Below, one piece after another: positions 14,937 to 23,283 of a DNA stretch of 41,572 bases. How positions within the stretch are numbered: the stretch's first letter is position 1; each line of letters starts with the position of its first letter. The stretch is from Bacteroidales bacterium (GTDB taxonomy: Bacteria; Bacteroidota; Bacteroidia; Bacteroidales; P3). The DNA lies in NCBI GenBank assembly GCA_017449975.1, contig JAFSYK010000078.1, forward strand, positions 1 through 41,572, read 5' to 3'. The position numbers and the translations under genes were made by a program. The notes under the pieces are model-generated. The model was given only the letters and a program-made list of their open reading frames with translations, made no database searches and was not told where the DNA came from.

Positions 14937-16121
14937 ATGAAGCCGTTACAGACAAAGTTAGCCCTTTACACGCTCCCGCAGGAGACCAAAGCAAGAGGTA
15001 TCTATCCCTATTTTACACCGATTTCTTCAGAACAGGACACGGAAGTTATAGTTAGCGGTAAGCGGGTACTGATGTTTGGCTCCAACTCCTATCTGGGCCT
15101 CACCAACCACCCGAAAATCAAAGAGGCCGCCAAGGCCGCCATCGACAAATATGGTTCGGGATGCGCGGGTTCTCCTTTTCTGAATGGCACACTGGATATC
15201 CACATCCAGCTTCAGGACGAGCTGGCGGAGTTTCTGGGCAAGGAGGGCGTGATGCTCTTCTCGGCCGGTTTCCAGGCCAACTCGGGCACCATCCCCTGCC
15301 TGATGGGACGCAACGACTACGTTATCTACGACGAGCGCGACCATGCCTCTATCATGGAGGGCAAGCAGATTACCTTTGCCACCACCTATAAGTACCGTCA
15401 CAACAGCATGGAAGACCTGGAACGCGTGTTGCAGCGCTGTCCGATAGACGCTTGCAAGCTGGTGGTGACCGACGGTGTCTTCTCTATGGAAGGCGACGTG
15501 GCGCCGATTCCCCGTATGGTTGAGCTGTGCAAACAGTACCAGGCCACGCTGATGGTTGACGAGGCGCACGGTATTGGTGTCTTTGGCCGTGAGGGCCGTG
15601 GCACCTGCGACCACTTCAACGCGCTGCCCGACGTGGAGGTGGTGATGGGCACCTTCTCCAAGTCGCTGGCGTCGGTCGGCGGCTTTGTGGCTTCCGACAA
15701 GGAAACCATCAACTGGATGAAACACAATGTACGTCCTTATATCTTCACAGCTTCCATCTCGCCGGCCTCCACGGCATCGGTGCTGGCGGCGCTGCACATC
15801 ATGCGCTCCGAGCCCGAACGGCGCGAGGCACTGTGGGACATCACCCGCTACGCGATGAAGTCGTTCAAGGACCTGGGCTTCGAGATTGGCAACACGGAGA
15901 CACCCATCATACCGCTGTTTGTGCGCGACAACGATAAGACGTTCATGCTGACGCACATGCTGTTTGAGGAAGGTGTGTTCGTCACGCCGGTCATCGCGCC
16001 GGCAGTGCCGTCGGAAGACACGCTGGTGCGTTTTGCCCTGATGGCCACCCACACGCGTCAGCAGGTGGACACGGCCGTCAGCAAGATATACGACTGTTTC
16101 AAGAAATTGGAAATAATGTAA
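14937..16121 (+). CDS. spt: Serine palmitoyltransferase (alpha-oxoamine synthase)
   Basis: The 394-residue PLP enzyme joins serine and a fatty acyl-CoA/ACP to 3-ketosphinganine, the first step of sphingolipid synthesis. The cofactor residues are His136 (DERDHAS), Asp208 and His211 (VDEAHG) and Lys242 in GTFSKSLASVGG. The S-K-S around the lysine fits SPT better than glycine C-acetyltransferase (Kbl), whose motif is GTLGKA. Length matches the known Bacteroides SPT. The next gene follows after 7 bp and is an acyltransferase-like protein, with an SDR nearby, as expected for a ceramide route. Kbl or 7-keto-8-aminopelargonate synthase remain the alternatives. Confidence 0.82.
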   Translation: MKPLQTKLALYTLPQETKARGIYPYFTPISSEQDTEVIVSGKRVLMFGSNSYLGLTNHPKIKEAAKAAIDKYGSGCAGSPFLNGTLDIHIQLQDELAEFLGKEGVMLFSAGFQANSGTIPCLMGRNDYVIYDERDHASIMEGKQITFATTYKYRHNSMEDLERVLQRCPIDACKLVVTDGVFSMEGDVAPIPRMVELCKQYQATLMVDEAHGIGVFGREGRGTCDHFNALPDVEVVMGTFSKSLASVGGFVASDKETINWMKHNVRPYIFTASISPASTASVLAALHIMRSEPERREALWDITRYAMKSFKDLGFEIGNTETPIIPLFVRDNDKTFMLTHMLFEEGVFVTPVIAPAVPSEDTLVRFALMATHTRQQVDTAVSKIYDCFKKLEIM

Positions 16122-16128
16122 TGCTGCT

Positions 16129-17250
16129 ATGAGCGAAGTTGTTGTAAAAGAGGTCTCCGGTCGGCGCGAACTGCGTCGCTTTATCAACTTCCCCAACCAA
16201 CTGTTCAAGGAGGTGCCCTCCTATATCCCGCCGCTGATGTCGGACGAGCTGGGACTGCTGACCAAGAAGAATCCCTCGCTGGATCATTGCGACTGCAAGC
16301 TCTATCTGGCCTACCGCGACGGCGCCATCGTGGGTCGTGTGGCGGCCATCATCAACCGCACCTGCAACGAGCGCTGGGGCCATAAGGCGGTGCGTTTCGG
16401 CTGGTTCGATTTCATAGAGGACTACGATGTCTTCAACGCCCTCATCGACCAGGTGGCGGAATACGGCCGCCAGCAGGGTATGGAGGAGATGGAGGGTCCG
16501 CTCGGTTTCACCGACATGGACAAAGAGTGCTGGGCTATCGATAACTTCGACGCGCGCCAGAACACCTCGACGCTCTACAACCCGGAGTACTACATCCGCT
16601 TCGTGGAACAGCGCGGCATGAAGATCACCTGCCGCTGGCAGCAATATAAGATGCCCGCCAACCAGCCTATTCCCGACAAGGTGGCGCGCATCAACGAACT
16701 GATCCTGCACAAATACAACCTGCGGCTGCTCAAATTCAAGAAACGCAAGGAGGTCTACCCCTACGCCCGCAAGTTCTTCCACACGCTCAACGATTCGTTC
16801 AAAGACCTGTACGACTTTGTGCCGTTGACGGAGAAAGAGATAGATGTCTATATCAAGGAGTATTTCCCCTTCATCAACCTGCATTTCGCCAACTTCGTGG
16901 TGGACCAGGACGACAATCTGGTGGCGTTCGGCCTCAGCATCCCCGACATTACCGAGGCCTATAAAAAAGCCAACGGACACCTCTTCCCCTTCGGCTGGAT
17001 ATACATCCTGCGCGCGTTGCGCAAGTTCGATACCATCGACCTGTTGCTCAACGGCGTGCATCCCGACTGGCAGAAACGCGGCGTCCACTCCATCTATTAT
17101 GCCGAGATGAACCGTGCCGCCATCGAGCACAATGTGACCACCGCCTACACCAATCCGCAGATTATCGGCAACGAGGCGGTGAAAATCTGGAGCACGCAGT
17201 ACAACACCACGCCGCTGATGCAGCGCGCCGTGTTCGGTATGCCGCTGTAG
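16129..17250 (+). CDS. GNAT-like N-acyltransferase, ceramide synthase candidate
   Basis: The 373-residue protein has no signal peptide or membrane span. The N-terminal part (residues 1-150: INFPNQLFKEVPSYIPPL, LAYRDGAIVGRVAAIINR) has the form of a GNAT acyl-CoA domain and the C-terminal part a second one (DLLLNGVHPDWQKRGVHSIYYAEM). Such double-GNAT proteins of about 370 residues are widespread and poorly studied. It is 7 bp behind the SPT gene, so it is co-transcribed. Position makes it a candidate for the N-acylation that gives dihydroceramide; this is inference from context and no motif proves it. Confidence 0.7.
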   Translation: MSEVVVKEVSGRRELRRFINFPNQLFKEVPSYIPPLMSDELGLLTKKNPSLDHCDCKLYLAYRDGAIVGRVAAIINRTCNERWGHKAVRFGWFDFIEDYDVFNALIDQVAEYGRQQGMEEMEGPLGFTDMDKECWAIDNFDARQNTSTLYNPEYYIRFVEQRGMKITCRWQQYKMPANQPIPDKVARINELILHKYNLRLLKFKKRKEVYPYARKFFHTLNDSFKDLYDFVPLTEKEIDVYIKEYFPFINLHFANFVVDQDDNLVAFGLSIPDITEAYKKANGHLFPFGWIYILRALRKFDTIDLLLNGVHPDWQKRGVHSIYYAEMNRAAIEHNVTTAYTNPQIIGNEAVKIWSTQYNTTPLMQRAVFGMPL

Positions 17251-17270
17251 AACGGCTCCCCTACCCTACT

Positions 17271-18071
17271 TCACGATTTGTAGTATCCGCGCAGTATGTC
17301 CACAAACATATTGCCCGGCACGATGCGTTTGATGGCCACCGAGAGCTTTTGTTCCAGGTTGGCCACCACATAGCGCAGGCGAGGCTTGCGGCACTCGACG
17401 ATATGGGCTACCCGCTGAGCCATTTTTTCGGGCCTCAGGCCGCCTTTCTCCTCCTTTTCGATAAGTTGTAGCGACTGACTGAAAACAGGGCCGTAGGCGG
17501 CATCTTTCAGTGTGGCTTCGGAATTGCGTCGGCTGGCGGTGAAATTGGTGGCGAAATCGCCGGGTTCGACCATCGACACGCTGATGCCGAAGCGTTTCAC
17601 CTCGGCGCTGAGGGCTTCGCTGAAGCCTTCGATGGCAAACTTGGAGGCGGAATAGAAGCCCTGGTAGGGCAGTCCCATGACGCCGCCGATGGAGCTGATG
17701 TTGACGATGCGTCCGTGGCCTTGCTTCCGCATGTGGGGCAGCACGGCCTGGCACAGGTTGACACAGCCCATGAAGTTGGTGTTCATCTGGCAGGCTATCT
17801 CCTCTGCTGTGGCCAGTTCGAGGGCGCCTCCGATGCCCATGCCGGCGTTGTTGATGAGGACGTCGATATGCGCCTCCCGGGCGATGATCTCGGCGACCCG
17901 TCCGTCGATGGCGGCGCGGTCGCAGACGTCGGCCGTCAGGTAGTGGATTTTCTCATGTTCCATGGTACGGCGCGCGAGGCCGTAGACCGTGTGGCCGCGC
18001 TCCGCCAGCATTTCGGCGGTGGCTTTACCAAAGCCCGACGAGGCACCTGTGATAAGGACTACTTTTCCCAT
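17271..18071 (-). CDS. Short-chain dehydrogenase, 3-ketosphinganine reductase candidate
   Basis: The 266-residue classical SDR has the cofactor motif TGASSGFGKA at 9-18, NNAG at 74-77, and a catalytic set Ser126/127, Tyr140 and Lys144 (YSASK). Arginines after the second strand (LARRT) favour NADPH. The C-terminal hydrophobic helix resembles the membrane-associated KDSR-type reductases. It is convergent with the SPT-GNAT operon (21 bp apart), so it may complete the ceramide route by reducing 3-ketosphinganine, though a general SDR role is possible. The ATG at 18071 is chosen since the TGxxxGxG strand follows at once; the longer upstream frame runs into the next divergent gene. Confidence 0.85.
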   Translation of the reverse strand: MGKVVLITGASSGFGKATAEMLAERGHTVYGLARRTMEHEKIHYLTADVCDRAAIDGRVAEIIAREAHIDVLINNAGMGIGGALELATAEEIACQMNTNFMGCVNLCQAVLPHMRKQGHGRIVNISSIGGVMGLPYQGFYSASKFAIEGFSEALSAEVKRFGISVSMVEPGDFATNFTASRRNSEATLKDAAYGPVFSQSLQLIEKEEKGGLRPEKMAQRVAHIVECRKPRLRYVVANLEQKLSVAIKRIVPGNMFVDILRGYYKS

Positions 18072-18121
18072 GTTAAAGAAACGGAAATCCGGCTGGATTA
18101 TTGTTGTTTCTTTAAATTTCG

Positions 18122-18129
18122 TATCTTTG
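18122..18129 (+). promoter_or_regulatory. -7 box (TATCTTTG) for the coiled-coil protein gene
   Basis: Exact TAnnTTTG match between the SDR gene and the divergent 18177 gene; the leader would be about 40 nt. Confidence 0.65.
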
Positions 18130-18176
18130 CATAGCTTTATTGTACGCCTACGAAGGAGAATCCCATCATAGAAGGT

Positions 18177-21100
18177 TTGAACACCTTTATCCGCCGGTAC
18201 TATAAGAATCAGCTGATAAGGGGCAGTCTCTACGCCATCGCGCTGCTGGTGACGCTGTTTGTCTGCATGTCGTTGTCCGAGCATTTCGGCTTCTTCTCGC
18301 CCCTCGTCAGGGCTTTCCTGTTCTGGGGCTATCTGCTGCTCGTCCTCGCTGTGGTGGGCTATTGTGTGGTGCGTCCGTGGCTCCACATGCACCGGCTGGG
18401 TCGTGTGCTCAGCTACGAGCAGGCTGCGGTGATCGTGGGCAACCATTTTCCCGAGGTGGCCGACCAGCTGCTGAACCTGCTGCAGATGGAGCGCATGGCG
18501 CCTACGGCCGACAGCGACCTGCTGATGGCCTGCATCGCCCAGAAAACGGAGCACCTCTCCCCTATCCCCTTCTTCAAGGCGGTCGATTTGTCGAAAAACC
18601 GCCGCTACGTGAAGTATGCGGCTATCCCCCTGCTGGCCTTGCTGGTGTTGCTGGTGCTGGCGCCGGCGACGATTGTCAGCTCGTCCCACCGTATCGTCGA
18701 TTACAACACCGTATACCAGCGTCCGGCGCCGTTCTCGTTTGTCGTCGAGAACGCCACGCTGGAGACCACGGCACATGTCGATTTCACGCTGCAGGTCACC
18801 ACAGAGGGCACCAGCGCCCCGTCAGAGGTGTATATCCAGCTGGCGGAAGGGAGCTACAAGATGCACGACGAAGGCCGCGGGCATTTCTCCCACCGTTTCG
18901 CCAAACCCCCGTCGGATGTGGAGTTCCGCCTGTCGGGCGGTGGCGTCACATCGCCCACCTATCAGCTGCGCGTGCATCCCGAGGCGTCGGTGGTGGATTT
19001 CAGCATCGCCCTCTCCTACCCTGCCTACACCCACCGCGAGAATGAGGTGCTGATGAACGACGGCGACATGACTGTGCCGCGTGGAACGCAGGTGCACTGG
19101 CGCTTCCAGACCCACGACGCCGACAGTCTCATCCTGACTGTCGAGGGCAGTGCTGTGCGCCGGCTGTGTCCCGACGCCAGCGGACGTGTGATGGTGACGT
19201 GGCGTGCCATGGAGTCGTCCAACTACTGTTTCTATGTCTGTAATACGCATACGTTGAAGCCTGACACACTGTGTTATGCAGTGTCGGTGATACCCGATGC
19301 GGCACCGATGATAAATGTCACTGATGCGGTGGATTCCACGCTGCCCAGCCGACGCCTGTTCTACGGCCGCATCAAGGATGACTACGGCTTCTCGGCCCTC
19401 AATTTCGTTATCGAACGGCGTGCCCACGACGACACCGTGGCGCAGGAGCTCGACCGCCGTCCTGTGGCGTTGACGCAGGAGTCGGCCCAGGAGTTCTTCT
19501 ACAGCTTCGACCTCAGCGAGATAGTGGTGGAGATGGGCGACCGCATCAGCTACTATTTCGAGGTCTGCGACAACAATGGTGTCGACGGGCCGCAGTGCCG
19601 TCGTTCACAGGAGTTTGTGGATGTTGTGCCCACCGAGAAGGAGCTGCGCCAGCAGCTGGACGAGCACGGCCGTCAGGCCGAGCAGAAGGCACAGCTGTCG
19701 CTCAGCGAGTTGCAGAAATTGCAGCGCGACATCGAGAGCATGTTGCAGCAGTTGGTCGACAAAAAGGAACTCAACTGGCAGGACAAACAGAAGCTGCAGG
19801 AGCTCTACGAGCGTCAAAAAGAAGTACGTGATGCGTTGCAGCAGATGCGTGAGGAGATGCGTCAGGGACAGCAGCTGCAGGAGCGTTTCAACAATCCCAG
19901 TGAGGAGCTGATGGAGAAACAGCGCGAGCTGGACCGTCTGATGAACGAGGTGCTGGACGACAAGATGAAGCAGATGATGGAGGAGATGGAGCGGATGATG
20001 CAACAGCTCGATAAGAAAGAGATACAGAGTCAGTTAGAGAATATCCAACTCAACAGCAAAGACCTGGAAAAACAGATAGACCGCGACATTGAATTGATGA
20101 AACGGCTCGAAATGGAGAAGCGCGTCGAGTCGGTGGTGGAACAGATGGATGAACTCGCCGACCGTCAGGAGCAGCTCTCCAAAGAGGTGGAGAAAGCCTC
20201 CAAGCAGGAGTCGGAACGACTCCTTCAGGAACAGCAGGAGCTGTCGAAGAAATACGATGAGCTGAAGGAAGAGATACGCGCTATCGAGAAGGATTACAAG
20301 AAGTTGGACGAGAGTCTTAACTTCAAGAGTGACAAGCAGCTGGAGCAGTCTATCGACGAGCACCAGCGGTCGGCCGAACAGCAGTTGCAGCGCAACTCCC
20401 GCAAGGGGGCTTCGCAGCACCAACGATCGGCTGCCGAGGATATGCGCAAGCTGTCGGAGCAGCTGGCCGAGATGCAGCAAGACCTGGAACAAGAGAATCT
20501 GGCGGAGGATGCCGAGTCGATACGGCGCCTTCTAAAGAACCTGATACACCTCTCTTACAACCAAGAATCGTTGATAGGCCTCACCTCCTCCACTTTTGTG
20601 CAGGATCCGCAGTATCAGCGTATTATTTCCCTGCAGGGAGCCATCAAGAGCGACTTCCGCATCGTCGAGGACTCGCTGAACGCCATCGCGCGTCGACAGG
20701 TGCAGGTGGCGGCTGCGGTGACCAAGGAGGTCTCCGCCGCCAACATAAATGCCGCCAAGTCGTTGTCCGACCTGATGCAGATGAACCAGTCTTTCTACGG
20801 CAATTCCAAGAATACCGCCGCCTCCCGCTCGATGCAGTATACCATGACGTCGTTCAATAATCTGTCGCTGATTCTCGCTGAATCGTTAGACCAGATGAAC
20901 AAGGAGATGGCTCAGAACCAGAAGAATAAGCAGAAAGGTAGCTGCAAAAACGCCAAGCAGGGCAAGTGCAGCAATCCAGGTCAGAGCAAGCCGTCGGCCA
21001 AGTTGTTGAAGCAGATGCAGGACGAGCTGAACAAGCAGATGGAGGCGCTCAAAAAACAGCTCGACAAGCAGGGCAAGAACGAGGGTCAGGGCCGTAAACG

Positions 21101-21548
21101 GCTGGGTCAGAAAGACGGTATGAGTGAGGAGTTTGCACGCATGGCGGCACAGCAGGAGGCCATCCGTCGCATGATGCAACAGTACGGTCAGGAGCTGAAG
21201 CAAGAGAATGCGCGCGACGGCAAGATGGCGCGCGAGATTGACGATATGCTGCGCCAGATGGAGCAGACAGAGACCGACCTGGTCAACAAGACCATCTCTC
21301 AGCAGACGTTGAATCGCCAGGAGCAGATCATGAGTCGTATGCTGGAGCACGAGAAGGCGGAGATGGAGCGCGAGAAGGAAGAACGGCGTGAAAGTCACGA
21401 GGCTACGGATGTGGCCCACCCCACCCCGCAGATGTTGCAACAGTTTGAAAAACTGCGTCGTAGAAACTCGTCGGAGTCGCTCTACGATGCACCGCTGCCG
21501 CTGACACCGTTCTATAAGTCCAAGGCTGACGACTATTTGTTCAGATAG
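18177..21548 (+). CDS. Large membrane protein with long coiled coil (DUF4175-like)
   Basis: The 1123-residue protein has two N-terminal membrane helices (about 15-35 and 42-65), a third at about 146-167, a beta-rich periplasmic-like region (about 180-475) and then a very long Gln/Glu/Lys coiled coil (about 485-790). After a less charged segment (800-890) a second Lys/Gln-rich helical region runs to 1100, with a short CKNAKQGKC patch near 922. The form fits the Bacteroidota DUF4175-type proteins; the function is unknown. The start is TTG 18177: the frame has a stop at 18132 and no ATG between, and the first residues MNTFIRRYYKNQLIRG look like a normal start. It leads a group with an anti-sigma-like gene, ybeY and mnmG. 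Confidence 0.75.
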   Translation: MNTFIRRYYKNQLIRGSLYAIALLVTLFVCMSLSEHFGFFSPLVRAFLFWGYLLLVLAVVGYCVVRPWLHMHRLGRVLSYEQAAVIVGNHFPEVADQLLNLLQMERMAPTADSDLLMACIAQKTEHLSPIPFFKAVDLSKNRRYVKYAAIPLLALLVLLVLAPATIVSSSHRIVDYNTVYQRPAPFSFVVENATLETTAHVDFTLQVTTEGTSAPSEVYIQLAEGSYKMHDEGRGHFSHRFAKPPSDVEFRLSGGGVTSPTYQLRVHPEASVVDFSIALSYPAYTHRENEVLMNDGDMTVPRGTQVHWRFQTHDADSLILTVEGSAVRRLCPDASGRVMVTWRAMESSNYCFYVCNTHTLKPDTLCYAVSVIPDAAPMINVTDAVDSTLPSRRLFYGRIKDDYGFSALNFVIERRAHDDTVAQELDRRPVALTQESAQEFFYSFDLSEIVVEMGDRISYYFEVCDNNGVDGPQCRRSQEFVDVVPTEKELRQQLDEHGRQAEQKAQLSLSELQKLQRDIESMLQQLVDKKELNWQDKQKLQELYERQKEVRDALQQMREEMRQGQQLQERFNNPSEELMEKQRELDRLMNEVLDDKMKQMMEEMERMMQQLDKKEIQSQLENIQLNSKDLEKQIDRDIELMKRLEMEKRVESVVEQMDELADRQEQLSKEVEKASKQESERLLQEQQELSKKYDELKEEIRAIEKDYKKLDESLNFKSDKQLEQSIDEHQRSAEQQLQRNSRKGASQHQRSAAEDMRKLSEQLAEMQQDLEQENLAEDAESIRRLLKNLIHLSYNQESLIGLTSSTFVQDPQYQRIISLQGAIKSDFRIVEDSLNAIARRQVQVAAAVTKEVSAANINAAKSLSDLMQMNQSFYGNSKNTAASRSMQYTMTSFNNLSLILAESLDQMNKEMAQNQKNKQKGSCKNAKQGKCSNPGQSKPSAKLLKQMQDELNKQMEALKKQLDKQGKNEGQGRKRLGQKDGMSEEFARMAAQQEAIRRMMQQYGQELKQENARDGKMAREIDDMLRQMEQTETDLVNKTISQQTLNRQEQIMSRMLEHEKAEMEREKEERRESHEATDVAHPTPQMLQQFEKLRRRNSSESLYDAPLPLTPFYKSKADDYLFR

Positions 21549-21575
21549 CGACTTGCAGAAATGCTTTCTTTTTTG

Positions 21576-21583
21576 TACCTTTG
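21576..21583 (+). promoter_or_regulatory. -7 box (TACCTTTG) for the ATPase gene
   Basis: Exact TAnnTTTG match in the 59-bp space between the coiled-coil gene and the ATPase gene; the leader would be about 18 nt. Confidence 0.6.
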
Positions 21584-21607
21584 TGGTGATATTTTCTGCT
21601 ACTGCTT

Positions 21608-22066
21608 ATGTCGGAATCGCTTATTGTACAGTCGAATGATGAGGGTTTGCGGGAGATAGAGGATTTCCTCGACCGTTCTTTTGACACCCATCATGTGGCA
21701 CATTATGCTGCCACCATCACTGTCCCCGTACTGCAGGCGGTGCAGAACGCCATCCACCACGGCAATGCCGACGATGCTGCCAAGCAGGTCCGCGTCGAGG
21801 TGGGTCACTGTCGAGGTGGCATTTATTTTGAAGTCGAGGACGAAGGCGCCGGTTTCGATTACGAGGCGTGCCTCTCCCGTTCCGCCAACATGGAGCAGGG
21901 TAGGGGTCTGTTTCTGATTTCTTCCTTGTCGGATCGCTTCATTTTTTCCAAGGGGGGCAGATGTCTCCGGATGGAGTTTAACATCGAAGGTGTCTATGCC
22001 GACGACGCAGTCCGCAGACTTTCCTCGTTGCAATATTTTTACCACCGAGAAGTCATGGAGGTGTGA
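21608..22066 (+). CDS. RsbW-like ATP-binding (anti-sigma/HATPase) protein
   Basis: The 152-residue protein is a stand-alone GHKL ATPase domain of the RsbW/SpoIIAB type: N box VQNAIHHGN, G1 box DEGAGFD and G2 box GRGLFLI are all present. Members act as serine kinases that hold sigma factors or anti-anti-sigma proteins. No STAS partner or sigma factor gene is nearby, so the target is unknown. It has its own -7 box at 21576. It is followed by a 531-bp repeat-rich spacer. Confidence 0.85.
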   Translation: MSESLIVQSNDEGLREIEDFLDRSFDTHHVAHYAATITVPVLQAVQNAIHHGNADDAAKQVRVEVGHCRGGIYFEVEDEGAGFDYEACLSRSANMEQGRGLFLISSLSDRFIFSKGGRCLRMEFNIEGVYADDAVRRLSSLQYFYHREVMEV

Positions 22067-22377
22067 TTATTCCGCATGAACTATCCACTGCGTTCCTTTT
22101 ATCCGATTCTCGTGGAGTTATTTTTGCGCATTTTTCAGTGTAATTATTTGTAATTCAAACCATTATTGTGTAATTTCAGAGCTCGGCTCTGCGCACGTAA
22201 TTACTAAATAATGAAGGTGAAGTGATGATGGAGTAAAAATGGAAGTTAAAAGTTGAAAATTGAAATAAAGCGGTTAGCAGTTAGCGTTTCTTTTAGTCCT
22301 ACTAGTGCTTCCTAGGATAGCCTAGGAAATTCTAGAAGACCACTGTCCGCTTACTGAATATCAAACTTACAAGCACA
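22067..22377. other. Gene-free spacer with palindrome and dispersed repeat
   Basis: Positions 22203-22250 (TAAATAATGAAGGTGAAG, then ATGGAGTAAAAATGGAAG) recur at 41445-41490. A perfect hairpin TTCCTAGG-ATAG-CCTAGGAA lies at 22309-22328. CGGTTAGCAGTTAGCG near 22271 recurs inverted at 2620. No gene was found. Confidence 0.55.
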
Positions 22378-22587
22378 TTAAACCTTAAACCTTAAACGCT
22401 AAACGTTAAACCTTAAACATTAAACGTTAAACCTTAAACCTTAAACGTTAAACCTTAAACCTTAAACATTAAACGTTAAACGTTAAACATTAAACCTTAA
22501 ACCTTAAACGTTAAACGTTAAACGTTAAACGCTAAACGCTAAACGTTAAACCTTAAACGCTAAACGTTAAACCTTAAACCTTAAACG
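22378..22587. repeat. Heptanucleotide tandem array, 30 units of YTAAACN
   Basis: Thirty units in unbroken 7-bp register. The forms are TTAAACC, TTAAACG, TTAAACA and CTAAACG. The unit ends 10 bp upstream of the ybeY start codon. The array is entered through CAAGCACATTAAAC, and the same entry (CAAGTACATTAAAC) starts a 3-unit array at 23075. Confidence 0.95.
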
Positions 22588-22597
22588 TTACTGATAG

Positions 22598-23020
22598 ATG
22601 GCCATTTCGTTCTCACAAGACGATATACAGTTTGTTTTACGCGAAAAGCAGCGGATTCGTCAATGGATCACTCGTGTGGTTCAAGATGCCGACAAGCGGG
22701 TAGGGGAGATAGCGTATGTTTTCTGTTCGGACGAGACCCTGTTGCGTTACAACCGTCAGTTTTTGAATCACGACACCTATACCGACATCATCACCTTCGA
22801 CTATGTGTCGGGCGATGTGGTGTCGGGCGACATCATCATCAGTGTGGACCGTGTGCGAGACAATGCCGCTCAATTGGGTAACCCATTTATTCAGGAGTTG
22901 CACCGAGTGCTGATACATGGTGTGCTCCACCTCCTAGGCCAGGGCGACAAAAGCGAAATGGAGAGCCAAGAAATGCGCGCCAAAGAAGAGGCCGCATTAT
23001 CGCTGTATGAAGAACTGTAG
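22598..23020 (+). CDS. ybeY: Endoribonuclease YbeY
   Basis: The 140-residue metalloprotein is the UPF0054 RNase that takes part in 16S rRNA 3'-end maturation and ribosome quality control. The motif reads HGVLHLLGQGD with His107 and His111; the third ligand of the usual HGxLHLxGxDH is Asp117, a form I believe is common in Bacteroidota. Length is normal for the family. The start ATG 22598 is 10 bp after a heptamer array, so the array lies where a promoter or leader would be. mnmG follows after 263 bp of repeat-rich spacer. Confidence 0.9.
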   Translation: MAISFSQDDIQFVLREKQRIRQWITRVVQDADKRVGEIAYVFCSDETLLRYNRQFLNHDTYTDIITFDYVSGDVVSGDIIISVDRVRDNAAQLGNPFIQELHRVLIHGVLHLLGQGDKSEMESQEMRAKEEAALSLYEEL

Positions 23021-23074
23021 TAACGATTAAATAATAAAGTGGAAAGAGGCTTTATTGAATATTGTCCAAGTACA

Positions 23075-23095
23075 TTAAACGTTAAACCTTAAACG
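23075..23095. repeat. Short heptamer array (3 units)
   Basis: TTAAACG, TTAAACC, TTAAACG. It begins with the same seed sequence as the long array upstream of ybeY and lies 7 bp before the parS-like site. Confidence 0.85.
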
Positions 23096-23102
23096 AACGG
23101 CA

Positions 23103-23118
23103 TGTTCCTCGTGGAACA
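23103..23118. promoter_or_regulatory. parS-like site upstream of mnmG (one mismatch)
   Basis: TGTTCCTCGTGGAACA differs at one base from the symmetrical parS form TGTTCCACGTGGAACA. In many bacteria parS sites lie near mnmG (gidA). Binding by ParB is likely but weaker than at 12759. Confidence 0.65.
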
Positions 23119-23160
23119 AAAGATATAAATAGCAGAAAAAGAATAAATAGCGCCCCTTAG

Positions 23161-23280
23161 AAAAATAGTAACAGAAACCCTCGCCCCTCATTCTAAATTC
23201 ATAATTCAAATTTAAAAAGAATAAATAGTAACAGAAACCCTCGCCCCTTATTCTAAATTCTAAATTCATAATTCAAAATT
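23161..23280. repeat. Tandem duplication of 60 bp before mnmG
   Basis: 23161-23220 and 23221-23280 are two copies in tandem, sharing ATAGTAACAGAAACCCTCGC and ATTCATAATTCAAA. The second copy ends 3 bp before the mnmG ATG. Confidence 0.9.
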
Positions 23281-23283
23281 ATA

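Noticed and set aside
14937-16121. Glycine C-acetyltransferase (kbl) as the name of this gene
   Set aside because: The lysine motif is GTFSKS instead of GTLGKA, no threonine dehydrogenase is near, and the neighbours fit sphingolipid synthesis.
15027-17130. Two long minus-strand frames opposite spt and the GNAT-like gene
   Set aside because: Both are antisense to genes with motifs and show shadow-type composition.
18072-18776. N-terminal extension of the SDR frame
   Set aside because: It overlaps the divergent coiled-coil gene and its promoter; the SDR fold starts at 18071.
22378-22587. CRISPR array
   Set aside because: The repeats are 7 bp with no spacers, and no cas gene is present.
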